From assembly GCF_000443995.1 (NCBI RefSeq), contig NZ_AUMC01000010.1:744001-808000 (forward strand): 64,000 nt of DNA, written 5' to 3'. The translations under genes were made by a program, and so were the position numbers. Below, one piece after another: positions 46,141-53,582 of this stretch (within the stretch, counting starts at the first letter, position 1; every line of letters starts with the position of its first letter). Below the pieces are notes generated by a model, which saw nothing but the letters and a program-made list of their open reading frames with translations, was not told the DNA's origin and did no database searches. The stretch comes from Bacteriovorax sp. BAL6_X (GTDB lineage: Bacteria > Bdellovibrionota > Bacteriovoracia > Bacteriovoracales > Bacteriovoracaceae).

Positions 46141-46494
46141 TTAATAATCACTGTATTCAGTATCAATGTCATTATATGAGAGGGTGTTAACTTCATCAAG
46201 ACTTTCTAAGACATGGTTATCATTTGAAAAATTGCTTTCAATATAGGCTAAATAATCCTTAACATTGCTTGTTGTATTAGAAGGTTGACTTACATTCAGG
46301 GCAAGAACGAGAGTAAGACAAAAAGTGGCACTAGCAAGCGCAATACTTAGCCATTGCTTTTTTTTCTTTTGCTTAAGTTTAAGATGGTCTTCAAACTTTG
46401 TTTTGAATACTGCCTTCATCTCTTTAGGCGGATTAATAGCCGCCTTTGATTTTAATTTTGTTTTAATATTCTTCTCATTAATTGAATCTTTCAT
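46141..46494 (-). CDS. Putative membrane anti-sigma factor partner
   Basis: 117 residues. A basic cytoplasmic N-terminal part (about 1-46, with KKKKQW), one transmembrane helix (about 48-66, LSIALASATFCLTLVLAL) and a small acidic periplasmic tail ending DTEYSDY. No recognised anti-sigma domain, but the gene overlaps the ECF sigma gene by 4 bases (ATGA), the normal place for its membrane-bound antagonist. Role inferred from position and topology. Confidence 0.6.
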   Translation of the reverse strand: MKDSINEKNIKTKLKSKAAINPPKEMKAVFKTKFEDHLKLKQKKKKQWLSIALASATFCLTLVLALNVSQPSNTTSNVKDYLAYIESNFSNDNHVLESLDEVNTLSYNDIDTEYSDY

Positions 46495-47072
46495 AAAGAC
46501 TCCATTTTATTTTCTAGTGTTTCTTTTAATCTCAACTTAGCGCGATTAATTAAGTTCTTTATCGCTTGCCTTGATTTTCCTAGGATTTCTGCGATTTCAT
46601 CGCCTGAGCAATCATGCATCCAAAGGGTGATGGCCTGCCTTTGCATTGAAGGAAGTATTGAGATGGCCTCAATGATGACCTCTGAATTCACTTCATCAAT
46701 AAGTTTTTCTAAAGCAGATAATTGATCGTCTTCAATATTTACGATCACACTTTCATCTGGAATACTTTGTTCCTTAATTTTTTTGAGGTAGTCATAACTT
46801 TTATTTCGTGCAATTGTCCAAAGCCAAGTCGATACCTGATATTCCTTCCGATACATTTTTCTTTTGTCATATAAAGTTAAAAAAGCATCGTGAACAATCT
46901 CTTGTGCCTTTTGTTCGTCTAAGAGAATATAATAAACGAATTGATATAACTTAGAACTCAATCTTTGATAAAGGGCCTCGAACGCCTGGTGATCATCATT
47001 TTTTGCAACGACTTCCATCAGGTCTGATGAGCCTAGTTTTGATAGCGAATTTGACCAGATAAAATTCTTCAT
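46491..47072 (-). CDS. ECF-type RNA polymerase sigma factor
   Basis: 193 residues. Region 2 is visible as FEALYQRLSSKLYQFVYYIL and YQVSTWLWTIARNKSYDYLKK; region 4 as LPSMQRQAITLWMHDCSGDEIAEILGKSRQAIKNLINRAKLRLKE. There is no region 1 or 3, as in ECF sigmas. The start at 47072 is chosen because the promoter's predicted start site lies at about 47080-47083; an ATG at 47081 is the alternative. A TGAAAC-N16-CGTA promoter upstream suggests it transcribes its own gene. Paired with a membrane partner gene downstream. Confidence 0.92.
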   Translation of the reverse strand: MKNFIWSNSLSKLGSSDLMEVVAKNDDHQAFEALYQRLSSKLYQFVYYILLDEQKAQEIVHDAFLTLYDKRKMYRKEYQVSTWLWTIARNKSYDYLKKIKEQSIPDESVIVNIEDDQLSALEKLIDEVNSEVIIEAISILPSMQRQAITLWMHDCSGDEIAEILGKSRQAIKNLINRAKLRLKETLENKMESL

Positions 47073-47089
47073 TACACGCATACCTATTA

Positions 47090-47115
47090 TACGAATATTG
47101 GTATCAAAGGTTTCA
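47090..47115 (-). promoter_or_regulatory. ECF-type promoter of the sigma-factor operon
   Basis: On the minus strand TGAAAC (47115-47110), exactly 16 bases, then CGTA (47093-47090) extended to CGTATA. This equals the B. subtilis SigW-type consensus TGAAAC-N16-CGTA and suggests autoregulation. Confidence 0.65.
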
Positions 47116-47156
47116 CCCTTAATAATATACTATAATTTCCACTAGTTACTGGCGTG

Positions 47157-47184
47157 TGAAACTTTTTTTTATAAGAATAGTATA
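47157..47184 (+). promoter_or_regulatory. Matching ECF-type promoter of the divergent gene
   Basis: TGAAAC (47157-47162), exactly 16 bases, then AGTATA. Same -35, same spacing and same GTATA as the sigma-operon promoter, on the other strand, leading to the gene at 47214. Confidence 0.6.
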
Positions 47185-47213
47185 ACAGTTAACTAGATAA
47201 ATAGGAGAAAATG

Positions 47214-47669
47214 ATGAAAACACTTTCGATTATGATTTTAACTTTTTTATTAGCTTTTTCTTCACTTGCTGATGGTGATTTTTCAAAGCTCTCTAAAGGG
47301 GAACTTAAAAAGCTAGAAAATGAATTTGCAAAATTTCAAGACAGTCAACATAAGAAGAAGGTTGCATTTGAAAAGAAAGTCTTTTCACAAAAAGAGAAGT
47401 ATTTAAAAGATAATGAAACTCAAATGCTTAAGCATTTAGATGAGATTCATGTTCTTAAAAAGAAGTTACAATTCGGTAAGAAAGAAGAGAATAAGAAAAT
47501 TAGAAAACAAATCAAAGAAAAGAGTAAAGAATTTAGAAGGAGTATGAAAAAGCTACGTCATGAGGATCAGCGAGAGGCTATAAAAAGCATGAAGAAAGAA
47601 TTCTATGAAGAGATGAAAGCAGAAAGGAAGAAGTTTAAAGAGAAAATTAAGTCTTATAGTAGAAAGTAA
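47214..47669 (+). CDS. Small exported highly charged coiled-coil protein, probable ECF target
   Basis: 151 residues. Signal peptide (ending SSLADG), then an almost uninterrupted Lys/Glu/Arg helix (for example FEKKVFSQKEKYLKDNETQ and KKEFYEEMKAERKKFKEK). Size, location and all-helical charge recall Spy/CpxP-like periplasmic stress proteins, though I see no LTxxQ motif, so that is only an analogy. ATG at 47214 is favoured over 47211 by the distance from AGGAG. An ECF-type promoter and a good terminator bracket it as a single gene. Confidence 0.65.
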   Translation: MKTLSIMILTFLLAFSSLADGDFSKLSKGELKKLENEFAKFQDSQHKKKVAFEKKVFSQKEKYLKDNETQMLKHLDEIHVLKKKLQFGKKEENKKIRKQIKEKSKEFRRSMKKLRHEDQREAIKSMKKEFYEEMKAERKKFKEKIKSYSRK

Positions 47670-47678
47670 TCTAAATAT

Positions 47679-47715
47679 AAAAAAGGGGCCTTTCGAGGCC
47701 TTTTTTAATTTTTGT
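47679..47715. terminator. Bidirectional terminator between coiled-coil gene and lipB
   Basis: GGCCT-TTCG-AGGCC with A-rich left and TTTTTTAATTTTT right flanks; the lipB stop lies inside the T-tract, so both convergent genes use it. Confidence 0.8.
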
Positions 47716-48442
47716 ATATTTCTTGAACTAATTGATTAATAAACCTCATACGATATTCTTTATGATTCGTATTGAGATTATCCGAAGAAATATTTACTAG
47801 GGTATTGTAAATATCTCCGGGGAGGCCGCATGGAAAAGTCATCATTAAGGCCTTATTCATTTTTTCTGATGGATAAACATTTAGCGCCATCCCATGCATT
47901 GAGACAAATTTTTTAAGCTGAACACCCATTGATGCAACTTTCTTTTCTCCATGCCAAAGACCAAGGAGTGGCCTATCAAAGTCAAGGTTTTTAATTGTGT
48001 TGTCGCTTATAGTGATAGCATTTACAGCACTTTTAAAAAGGCTATTGATAAGTTCTATTGTTCTTAGTTTTTGTTGAGCAATATTTACAATTGGATAAAC
48101 AATAACCTGTCCAGGGTGGTGGAAAGTTAGACCGCCACCGCGCTTGATTTCGACTACTGGAACATCGATCTTATCCACAAGGGCCTGGTCAAAGTCAACT
48201 AAACCATGTTCTTCAATTTGATTTCTTTGCAGGCCTCTTCCCATTGTGAAGACTTCTGGGTGAGAAGTGATAATATAAATTTTCTGCTCTGGATTATCAT
48301 AGATATATTCATTGGCCTCTTCTTGAAAAGCTAGAGCTTCAAGATAGTCCCAATTGTCTTTTTGAAATATATGAGTTTGGTTCTTAGATTCAAGAATATA
48401 GTTCTTGATTTCAAGCTTGTTAATTAAATCGTTAAACGTCAT
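47705..48442 (-). CDS. lipB: Octanoyltransferase LipB
   Basis: 245 residues. Transfers octanoate from acyl carrier protein to lipoyl domains. Motifs: EIKRGGGLTFHHPGQVIVYPI, the lysine block KKVASMGVQLKKFVSMHGMALNV, and the catalytic cysteine in MTFPCGLPGD. Normal length is about 215; the N-terminal extension is small. The start overlaps lipA by 11 bases, so lipA-lipB form an operon making protein-bound lipoate. Confidence 0.94.
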   Translation of the reverse strand: MTFNDLINKLEIKNYILESKNQTHIFQKDNWDYLEALAFQEEANEYIYDNPEQKIYIITSHPEVFTMGRGLQRNQIEEHGLVDFDQALVDKIDVPVVEIKRGGGLTFHHPGQVIVYPIVNIAQQKLRTIELINSLFKSAVNAITISDNTIKNLDFDRPLLGLWHGEKKVASMGVQLKKFVSMHGMALNVYPSEKMNKALMMTFPCGLPGDIYNTLVNISSDNLNTNHKEYRMRFINQLVQEIYKN

Positions 48443-49415
48443 GACCTTTTGCCCTTAGGTGATCAAGGTAGTCTGCCGCCTTGTAACTACTTCTTACCAT
48501 TGGTCCAGAAGCGACGAATTCAAAGCCTATTTCATAAGCAATTTCTTTATAGCGATCAAACTCTTGTGGCCTATAGTAGCGCTCAACTTTTAAATGCCTC
48601 ATTGTCGGGCGCATATATTGACCAAAAGTTACGATGTCACAACCAACTTCTCTAAGGTCTTTAAGTGTCTCTAGAATTTCTTCATGAGTTTCACCAAGCC
48701 CTAGCATGAGTGAAGTCTTAGTTGAAATATGTGGATAATTTTCTTTATAGAATTTTAAACAGTTTAAAGTTTTTTCATAGCCCGCACGACGATCTCGAAC
48801 ATCATGAGTTAGCCTTTTTACTGTTTCAATATTTTGAGCAATAACAAAAGGATTACTCTTTGCTAATGTGTGCATATGTTCTTGGACAGCATTGAAGTCC
48901 GGAATTAGAACTTCAACAAGTGTATCAGGGTAGTCCTTATTAATTCTTTTAACAACGTTGGCGAAGTGTCCAGCACCAAAGTCAAGGAGGTCGTCACGAT
49001 CAACGCTTGTTACAACAAGATACTTTAGAGACATTGTTTCGACCATCTTGGCCGCATTATCGATTTCATTGAAGTCTACAATGCCTTTTGGGTTTCCTGT
49101 ATCAACGTGACAGAATTTACATGCACGTGTACAAGTTCCTCCTAGGATCATCATCGTTGCCGTCTTTGCTGACCAACACTCTGACATATTTGGACAGCTT
49201 GCTTCTTCACAAACTGTAAAAAGTTGTTTTTCTCTTAATTCTTTTCTGACTTCATTGAAGTTATCACCAGTTGGGATTTTATTTCTCAACCATTCGGGCT
49301 TTCTTTCTAGATTGCGCGCCTCTTGTTTCTTTCCAACATTAAGACGTGCTTTCTTTTCTTGAATTTTTTTACGAGATTCTTCGTAATCCATTTGATTTAC
49401 TTGGTTATCAGTCAT
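48432..49415 (-). CDS. lipA: Lipoyl synthase LipA
   Basis: 327 residues. Radical-SAM enzyme inserting two sulfurs into the octanoyl group. The auxiliary-cluster cysteines are C69, C74 and C80 (CEEASCPNMSEC) and the radical-SAM triad is C95, C99 and C102 (CTRACKFC). RRAGYEKTLNCL and SLMLGLGETHEEI are typical, and the conserved RSSY sits near the C-terminus. GAGGA is about nine bases before the ATG. First gene of lipA-lipB. Confidence 0.96.
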   Translation of the reverse strand: MTDNQVNQMDYEESRKKIQEKKARLNVGKKQEARNLERKPEWLRNKIPTGDNFNEVRKELREKQLFTVCEEASCPNMSECWSAKTATMMILGGTCTRACKFCHVDTGNPKGIVDFNEIDNAAKMVETMSLKYLVVTSVDRDDLLDFGAGHFANVVKRINKDYPDTLVEVLIPDFNAVQEHMHTLAKSNPFVIAQNIETVKRLTHDVRDRRAGYEKTLNCLKFYKENYPHISTKTSLMLGLGETHEEILETLKDLREVGCDIVTFGQYMRPTMRHLKVERYYRPQEFDRYKEIAYEIGFEFVASGPMVRSSYKAADYLDHLRAKGHDV

Positions 49416-49498
49416 TTATATAATCCTCAAAATATGTCTTTGCTTATAGCAATTTAAAGCTCGTAAGTTAAGACATATACTGAGAATCTATGAAATTT

Positions 49499-51802
49499 CT
49501 ACACCTTAGCGGCGTCAGCTTCAACTTTTGAGCTATTTAAACTTAGTAATGCGGCAGGCAAGATTACTAAATCTGCAACTAGGGCAAGAGTTAGGATCAC
49601 TGAACAGTAAACGCCAAATTTCTGGTTTGGAACAAAGTCACCTAAGTAAAAGAGTCCAAAGGCAATTGTTAGCATTGTTGTTGTTAGTGCTAGGGCCTTA
49701 CCTGTTTGATGCATTGTCGATGCAAGCGCATCATGACCGCTCATTCCTTGAAGAACCTTGAGTTTGTAATTTGATATGAAGTGGATGGTATCATCAACAG
49801 CAATACCCAAACACACTGCAAAGACGATAACGTTACCAATATTTAACTCATCTCCTGCAAAGTACATAATCCCCGCTGCCACTGATAGTGGAAAGACGTT
49901 TGGAATAAGGGAGAGTAGAGCAAGCTTAAGGTCTTTGAAAACAAATAAAATAATGAGAAAGATAATTGGTAGTGAAATACTCATTGAAGTCAAAAGAGTA
50001 TTTACAACAAGGTCGTTAACTCGATTGTAGATCGGAGATTGTCCCGCCTCATATATCTTAATACCAATTTCATCGGCCTTTTTTAAGATTTTATCCGTTT
50101 TAGCGATGGCCGCTGTTGAGTCATTTACATCCCACATAACGAGGACTCGGAAGCGACGATTATCAAGTGATAGCTGATTTTTGAGATCAAGACCTTGCGG
50201 TAACCCCAGGGTATAGAGAAAAAGTTGGTCTGCTACCGCTCGACGAGTTTCAGGAATAGCATAGAATTCCTCATTATCACTATGAAGAGTTTTATTCATT
50301 TGTTTTACAATATCTAGAATTGAACTAACTCGAATAATCTTCTCGTCTTTAAGCATCCATTGAACTAGCTCTTCTGACTTCTTTAAGAATGCTGGGTCTT
50401 TTACACCTTCAGGCTTTTCTGAGTCAAAAACAAGTTCAATCATTCTAGAGCCGCCAAATTCCTTTCTAACCATATTGAAGGCCTTCTTAACTGGAGTTCC
50501 TTCGTCAAAGTACTCAATAGGGTCAGCATTAATATAATTTTGCATCCCAAAGTAAATTGAAGTAATTGTGATTATTGGAGTCACGATATTAATGATAACT
50601 TTGTACTTTTCTGCAAACATGAAGATACCATCGAATGCATGGAATTTATCGTCACGGTCTCCAACTTTAAAATGAACTTTTGTAAGAAGTGCTCCTAGGA
50701 AGAAATAAGTGTAGAACCACGCTACACAAGTCCCAATCCCAGAAAGAATCCCTAGATTATAAATTGGCTTAATATCAGTAGAAGTAAGAGAGAAGAATCC
50801 AATCGCAGTTGTTAGTGTTGTCAGTAGCGTTGGAATAAAGTTCTTCTTTAGAGCTGCAATAGCTGCATCGTGCTCATTCATGCGATCGAAAATATAGAAG
50901 TGCCTATAGGTGATTAAAATGTGAATTGAGTCTGCAAGGCCAATTGCAATTAAGATGGCCGGAAGTGCCGCAATAATACTCGATAGCTCTATTCCTAAAT
51001 GTCCTTCGATTCCAAATGTTGTAATAATTGCGAGGCCAACGAGAGAGAATGGAAGAACGATACCTAGAAGGTTTCTAAAAAATAAGAAGAGAATGAGAGA
51101 GAGAACCCCTACAACGATAGGAAAGACAACCATCATGTCTCGATCTGATGCTCTTTGAAGTGACTCATTGATAAAAGAGATACCTCCGAGATAGAACTTT
51201 ATTCCTTCGGCCTTATTATATTTTTCAAGGAGTTTTTCTGTATCTATAACGACTTGATCATATGGTGGTGTTCCTTCGAAAGTATCAAGGAATGCCCTGA
51301 TATAAGTGAAACGACCAGATTTCGAAATTGTTGAGTTAACAAGCTGTCGATCGTTCGTGGCAAGTTTTTCTTTTAGCTTTAAGTTCTCTGTAGTTAATTC
51401 AACTTCTTCATCTAAGAAAGGTGTAATGAAAATATCATCATCCTCTGATTCAATTGAATTGTGATTCGTTAAACTTTCAACGCGTACAATATGCTTAATT
51501 TGCCACAAGTCTTGAGTGATATCTTGAATTGTTTTAATCGTATTTTCATCAAAGAGGCCATCTTCTTTGTAGACCATTATGTCAATTGTATCTGAACTTC
51601 CAAAGATTCCTTCGTGCTCTTTAAGATCTAATAAGCGTTGGTCATGATCCATTAGCCAACCCTTAACTGAGTAGTTAGCATGAATTTTCGGTAGGCCTGA
51701 ACTTAGGGCAATTAAGAAGATAAATGAAATTAGAAGACAGGTTTTAGTATGATCGACGATATACTTAGAGACTCTTTCTGCAAGTGAGTGGACACGTTTC
51801 AT
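49499..51802 (-). CDS. MMPL/RND-superfamily exporter
   Basis: 767 residues with twelve predicted helices in two sets of six and two periplasmic domains, shorter than AcrB. Each half has a sterol-sensing-like segment: LPAILIAIGLADSIHILITYRH in the first and AVCLGIAVDDTIHFISNYK in the second. Such MMPL/HpnN-like proteins move lipids or other hydrophobic molecules in the envelope; the substrate here is unknown. AAAGGA is nine bases before the ATG. Single gene. Confidence 0.87.
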   Translation of the reverse strand: MKRVHSLAERVSKYIVDHTKTCLLISFIFLIALSSGLPKIHANYSVKGWLMDHDQRLLDLKEHEGIFGSSDTIDIMVYKEDGLFDENTIKTIQDITQDLWQIKHIVRVESLTNHNSIESEDDDIFITPFLDEEVELTTENLKLKEKLATNDRQLVNSTISKSGRFTYIRAFLDTFEGTPPYDQVVIDTEKLLEKYNKAEGIKFYLGGISFINESLQRASDRDMMVVFPIVVGVLSLILFLFFRNLLGIVLPFSLVGLAIITTFGIEGHLGIELSSIIAALPAILIAIGLADSIHILITYRHFYIFDRMNEHDAAIAALKKNFIPTLLTTLTTAIGFFSLTSTDIKPIYNLGILSGIGTCVAWFYTYFFLGALLTKVHFKVGDRDDKFHAFDGIFMFAEKYKVIINIVTPIITITSIYFGMQNYINADPIEYFDEGTPVKKAFNMVRKEFGGSRMIELVFDSEKPEGVKDPAFLKKSEELVQWMLKDEKIIRVSSILDIVKQMNKTLHSDNEEFYAIPETRRAVADQLFLYTLGLPQGLDLKNQLSLDNRRFRVLVMWDVNDSTAAIAKTDKILKKADEIGIKIYEAGQSPIYNRVNDLVVNTLLTSMSISLPIIFLIILFVFKDLKLALLSLIPNVFPLSVAAGIMYFAGDELNIGNVIVFAVCLGIAVDDTIHFISNYKLKVLQGMSGHDALASTMHQTGKALALTTTMLTIAFGLFYLGDFVPNQKFGVYCSVILTLALVADLVILPAALLSLNSSKVEADAAKV

Positions 51803-51905
51803 ATAATCAATTTCCTTTGAAGTTTGCCTTAATACTATATTAAGTTTTATAAAGAAAAGCTAAGAATTTTGGGGAAAGATTATAAGAAATACTTGATTGA
51901 TGTAG

Positions 51906-51971
51906 ACGCTCTAGCAAAATAGTGTCGATACTCTTAACGTGTTCGAGAACGAACATTGTAAGCTAGAGCGT
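51906..51971. repeat. Long inverted repeat between the pentapeptide and MMPL genes
   Basis: ACGCTCTAGC (51906-51915) pairs with GCTAGAGCGT (51962-51971); a smaller hairpin GTTCG-AGAA-CGAAC sits inside. There is no T-run, so it is not a standard terminator. The interior contains AGTATCGAC on the minus strand, reminiscent of the ends of the 872-1092 element, but only over nine bases. Confidence 0.5.
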
Positions 51972-51988
51972 TTGTCTAAAACTAGGCT

Positions 51989-52546
51989 TTATTGGATTCC
52001 AATGAAATCCATTCCTAACTTAGAAATGGCATTCTCTCTTAAGAATGGCATTTTTGTATTGATATTAAATCTAGCACCTTTAAGGTTACAGTTGATAAAG
52101 ATAGTTCCAGTTAAATCAACATTAGAAAAGTCGCAACCAATAAGGTTGCAGTTTTTGAAAGTTACACCTCTTAGGTTTGCCCATCTAAAACTTGTCGCTG
52201 CAAGATCACACTCATCAAATGTACTATCTTCTAAATTGGTGCACTCTAAGCTCACGTCCTTTAGATTGATTCTTTTAAAACGATTCTTTGCAAGGTTCGA
52301 CCAAGTAAAGTCAGCTCCCTCATAGTTTGAGTTATTGTGCTTTGCGTATTTGATATTACACTTTCTAAGGTCACTCTCATTTAAGTCAGAGTGACGAATA
52401 TTAATTTTATCTAGCATCGAGTTATCGAAGGAACTCTTCTCAAGCTTAGAGGCACTGATTAATCGTAAGTTATCAACATTCCTTAGGTTGATACGATTCT
52501 CATTTTGTTTTTTGATTGCTGTAAACATCGTGTTTTGCGTTGTCAT
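51989..52546 (-). CDS. Pentapeptide-repeat protein
   Basis: 185 residues. From about residue 25 to 175 the sequence follows the A(D/N)LXX five-residue pattern with Phe/Leu at the centre (SSFDNSMLDKINIRHSDL, GADFTWSNL, SFRWANLRGVTFKNCNLIGCDF), giving a right-handed quadrilateral beta-helix. Some such proteins mimic DNA and protect gyrase; others are scaffolds, and nothing here decides. ATG at 52546 is favoured since AGAGG lies six bases before it. No signal peptide. Confidence 0.88.
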   Translation of the reverse strand: MTTQNTMFTAIKKQNENRINLRNVDNLRLISASKLEKSSFDNSMLDKINIRHSDLNESDLRKCNIKYAKHNNSNYEGADFTWSNLAKNRFKRINLKDVSLECTNLEDSTFDECDLAATSFRWANLRGVTFKNCNLIGCDFSNVDLTGTIFINCNLKGARFNINTKMPFLRENAISKLGMDFIGIQ

Positions 52547-52611
52547 ATCCATCCTCTTTGTAAAACTAGAAAGATAGTAGCGATTTTATTTAGCTATATT
52601 AAGTCAATTGT

Positions 52612-52640
52612 TTGTAAATTCGGAATTTCCGAACTATTGT
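52612..52640 (+). promoter_or_regulatory. Promoter with overlapping palindromic operator for the LysR gene
   Basis: TTGTAA, 17 bases, TATTGT. The spacer contains the perfect palindrome TTCGGAA-T-TTCCGAA (52619-52633), which includes a T-N11-A LysR box. The ATG follows six bases after the -10 with no Shine-Dalgarno, so the message could be leaderless and autoregulated. Confidence 0.5.
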
Positions 52641-52646
52641 GTCCTT

Positions 52647-53540
52647 ATGAATTGGAATCATCTCTATTGTTTTTATGAAGCTGCAAAGCACAAGTCCGTT
52701 AAGAAGGCCGCTGAAAAAATGGGTCTTGCTTCGTCAACCGTCAGTGAACAGATCAAAAAGTTTGAGCAAAATTACGGCGTGCAGCTTTTCGAAAGGAAGG
52801 TTAGAGAGATCGTTTTAACAAAAAAAGGTGAGGAGGTTTATTCTCATGCTAAGGGTGTTTTCTCCAATGGGATGCGTCTTGTTGATAATTTAACACCTCA
52901 TGATGACGGTGGTTATGATGTGACCTTTTCAATTGAGTCTCATCTTGAGTCGCCGAATATCGCTGCGGTATTAGCGGATTATTATTCTGCATATAGCGAC
53001 TTTGGTCATACCATTACAAAGCGCTCAAAGAATTTCTCTCAAACAATGTACTACCTTGAGAATGATACTGTGGATGTTGCCATTAGTGATAAGAAGCTCT
53101 CTAACGAGCTATATGAAAATTATCTTGTTGCGCAAACCCAGCTTCGCTTCTATGTAAACACTACTGTTGCAGCGAAGTACCGCGATTTACCATTTGAAAG
53201 ATTAGTAAAAAAACTTCCGGTCGGTTTCCTTTCGTCAGATGAGAAGATGATTGTTAATGCAAAGCAAGTTCTAAAAGAACAGAAGGTTTACCTAAAGGAA
53301 GCATTCTTCAGCGAGCACCTTTATTACTTATCGACATTGGCCCAGAGAGGGGAAATAGTTCTTGCTGCAATTGGCAATGAGTCGATTTTTCAGGAGTTGT
53401 ATTGTCTAGGTCCACAGCATGATATTGGTGTTCCAACATATGCAATCCTTAAAAAGAAAAATGAAAACTTACTCTTTGCTAGAAAGTTAAAAGATTTATT
53501 GATGATTGATGCAGATGCTAATCAGCTAAATCTACATTAA
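52647..53540 (+). CDS. LysR-family transcriptional regulator (NhaR-like)
   Basis: 297 residues. The HTH reads MNWNHLYCFYEAAKHKSVKKAAEKMGLASSTVSEQIKKFE, the opening style of NhaR and relatives; the effector-binding domain follows from about residue 90. A longer frame from 52608 is rejected because its first codons lie in the operator-like palindrome. It may repress itself through that palindrome. Divergent from the pentapeptide gene; no sodium antiporter gene is near. Confidence 0.87.
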   Translation: MNWNHLYCFYEAAKHKSVKKAAEKMGLASSTVSEQIKKFEQNYGVQLFERKVREIVLTKKGEEVYSHAKGVFSNGMRLVDNLTPHDDGGYDVTFSIESHLESPNIAAVLADYYSAYSDFGHTITKRSKNFSQTMYYLENDTVDVAISDKKLSNELYENYLVAQTQLRFYVNTTVAAKYRDLPFERLVKKLPVGFLSSDEKMIVNAKQVLKEQKVYLKEAFFSEHLYYLSTLAQRGEIVLAAIGNESIFQELYCLGPQHDIGVPTYAILKKKNENLLFARKLKDLLMIDADANQLNLH

Positions 53541-53582
53541 TTTCTAATTGCCGACCTGTTTAAAACTAGTTAGCATTTGTCG

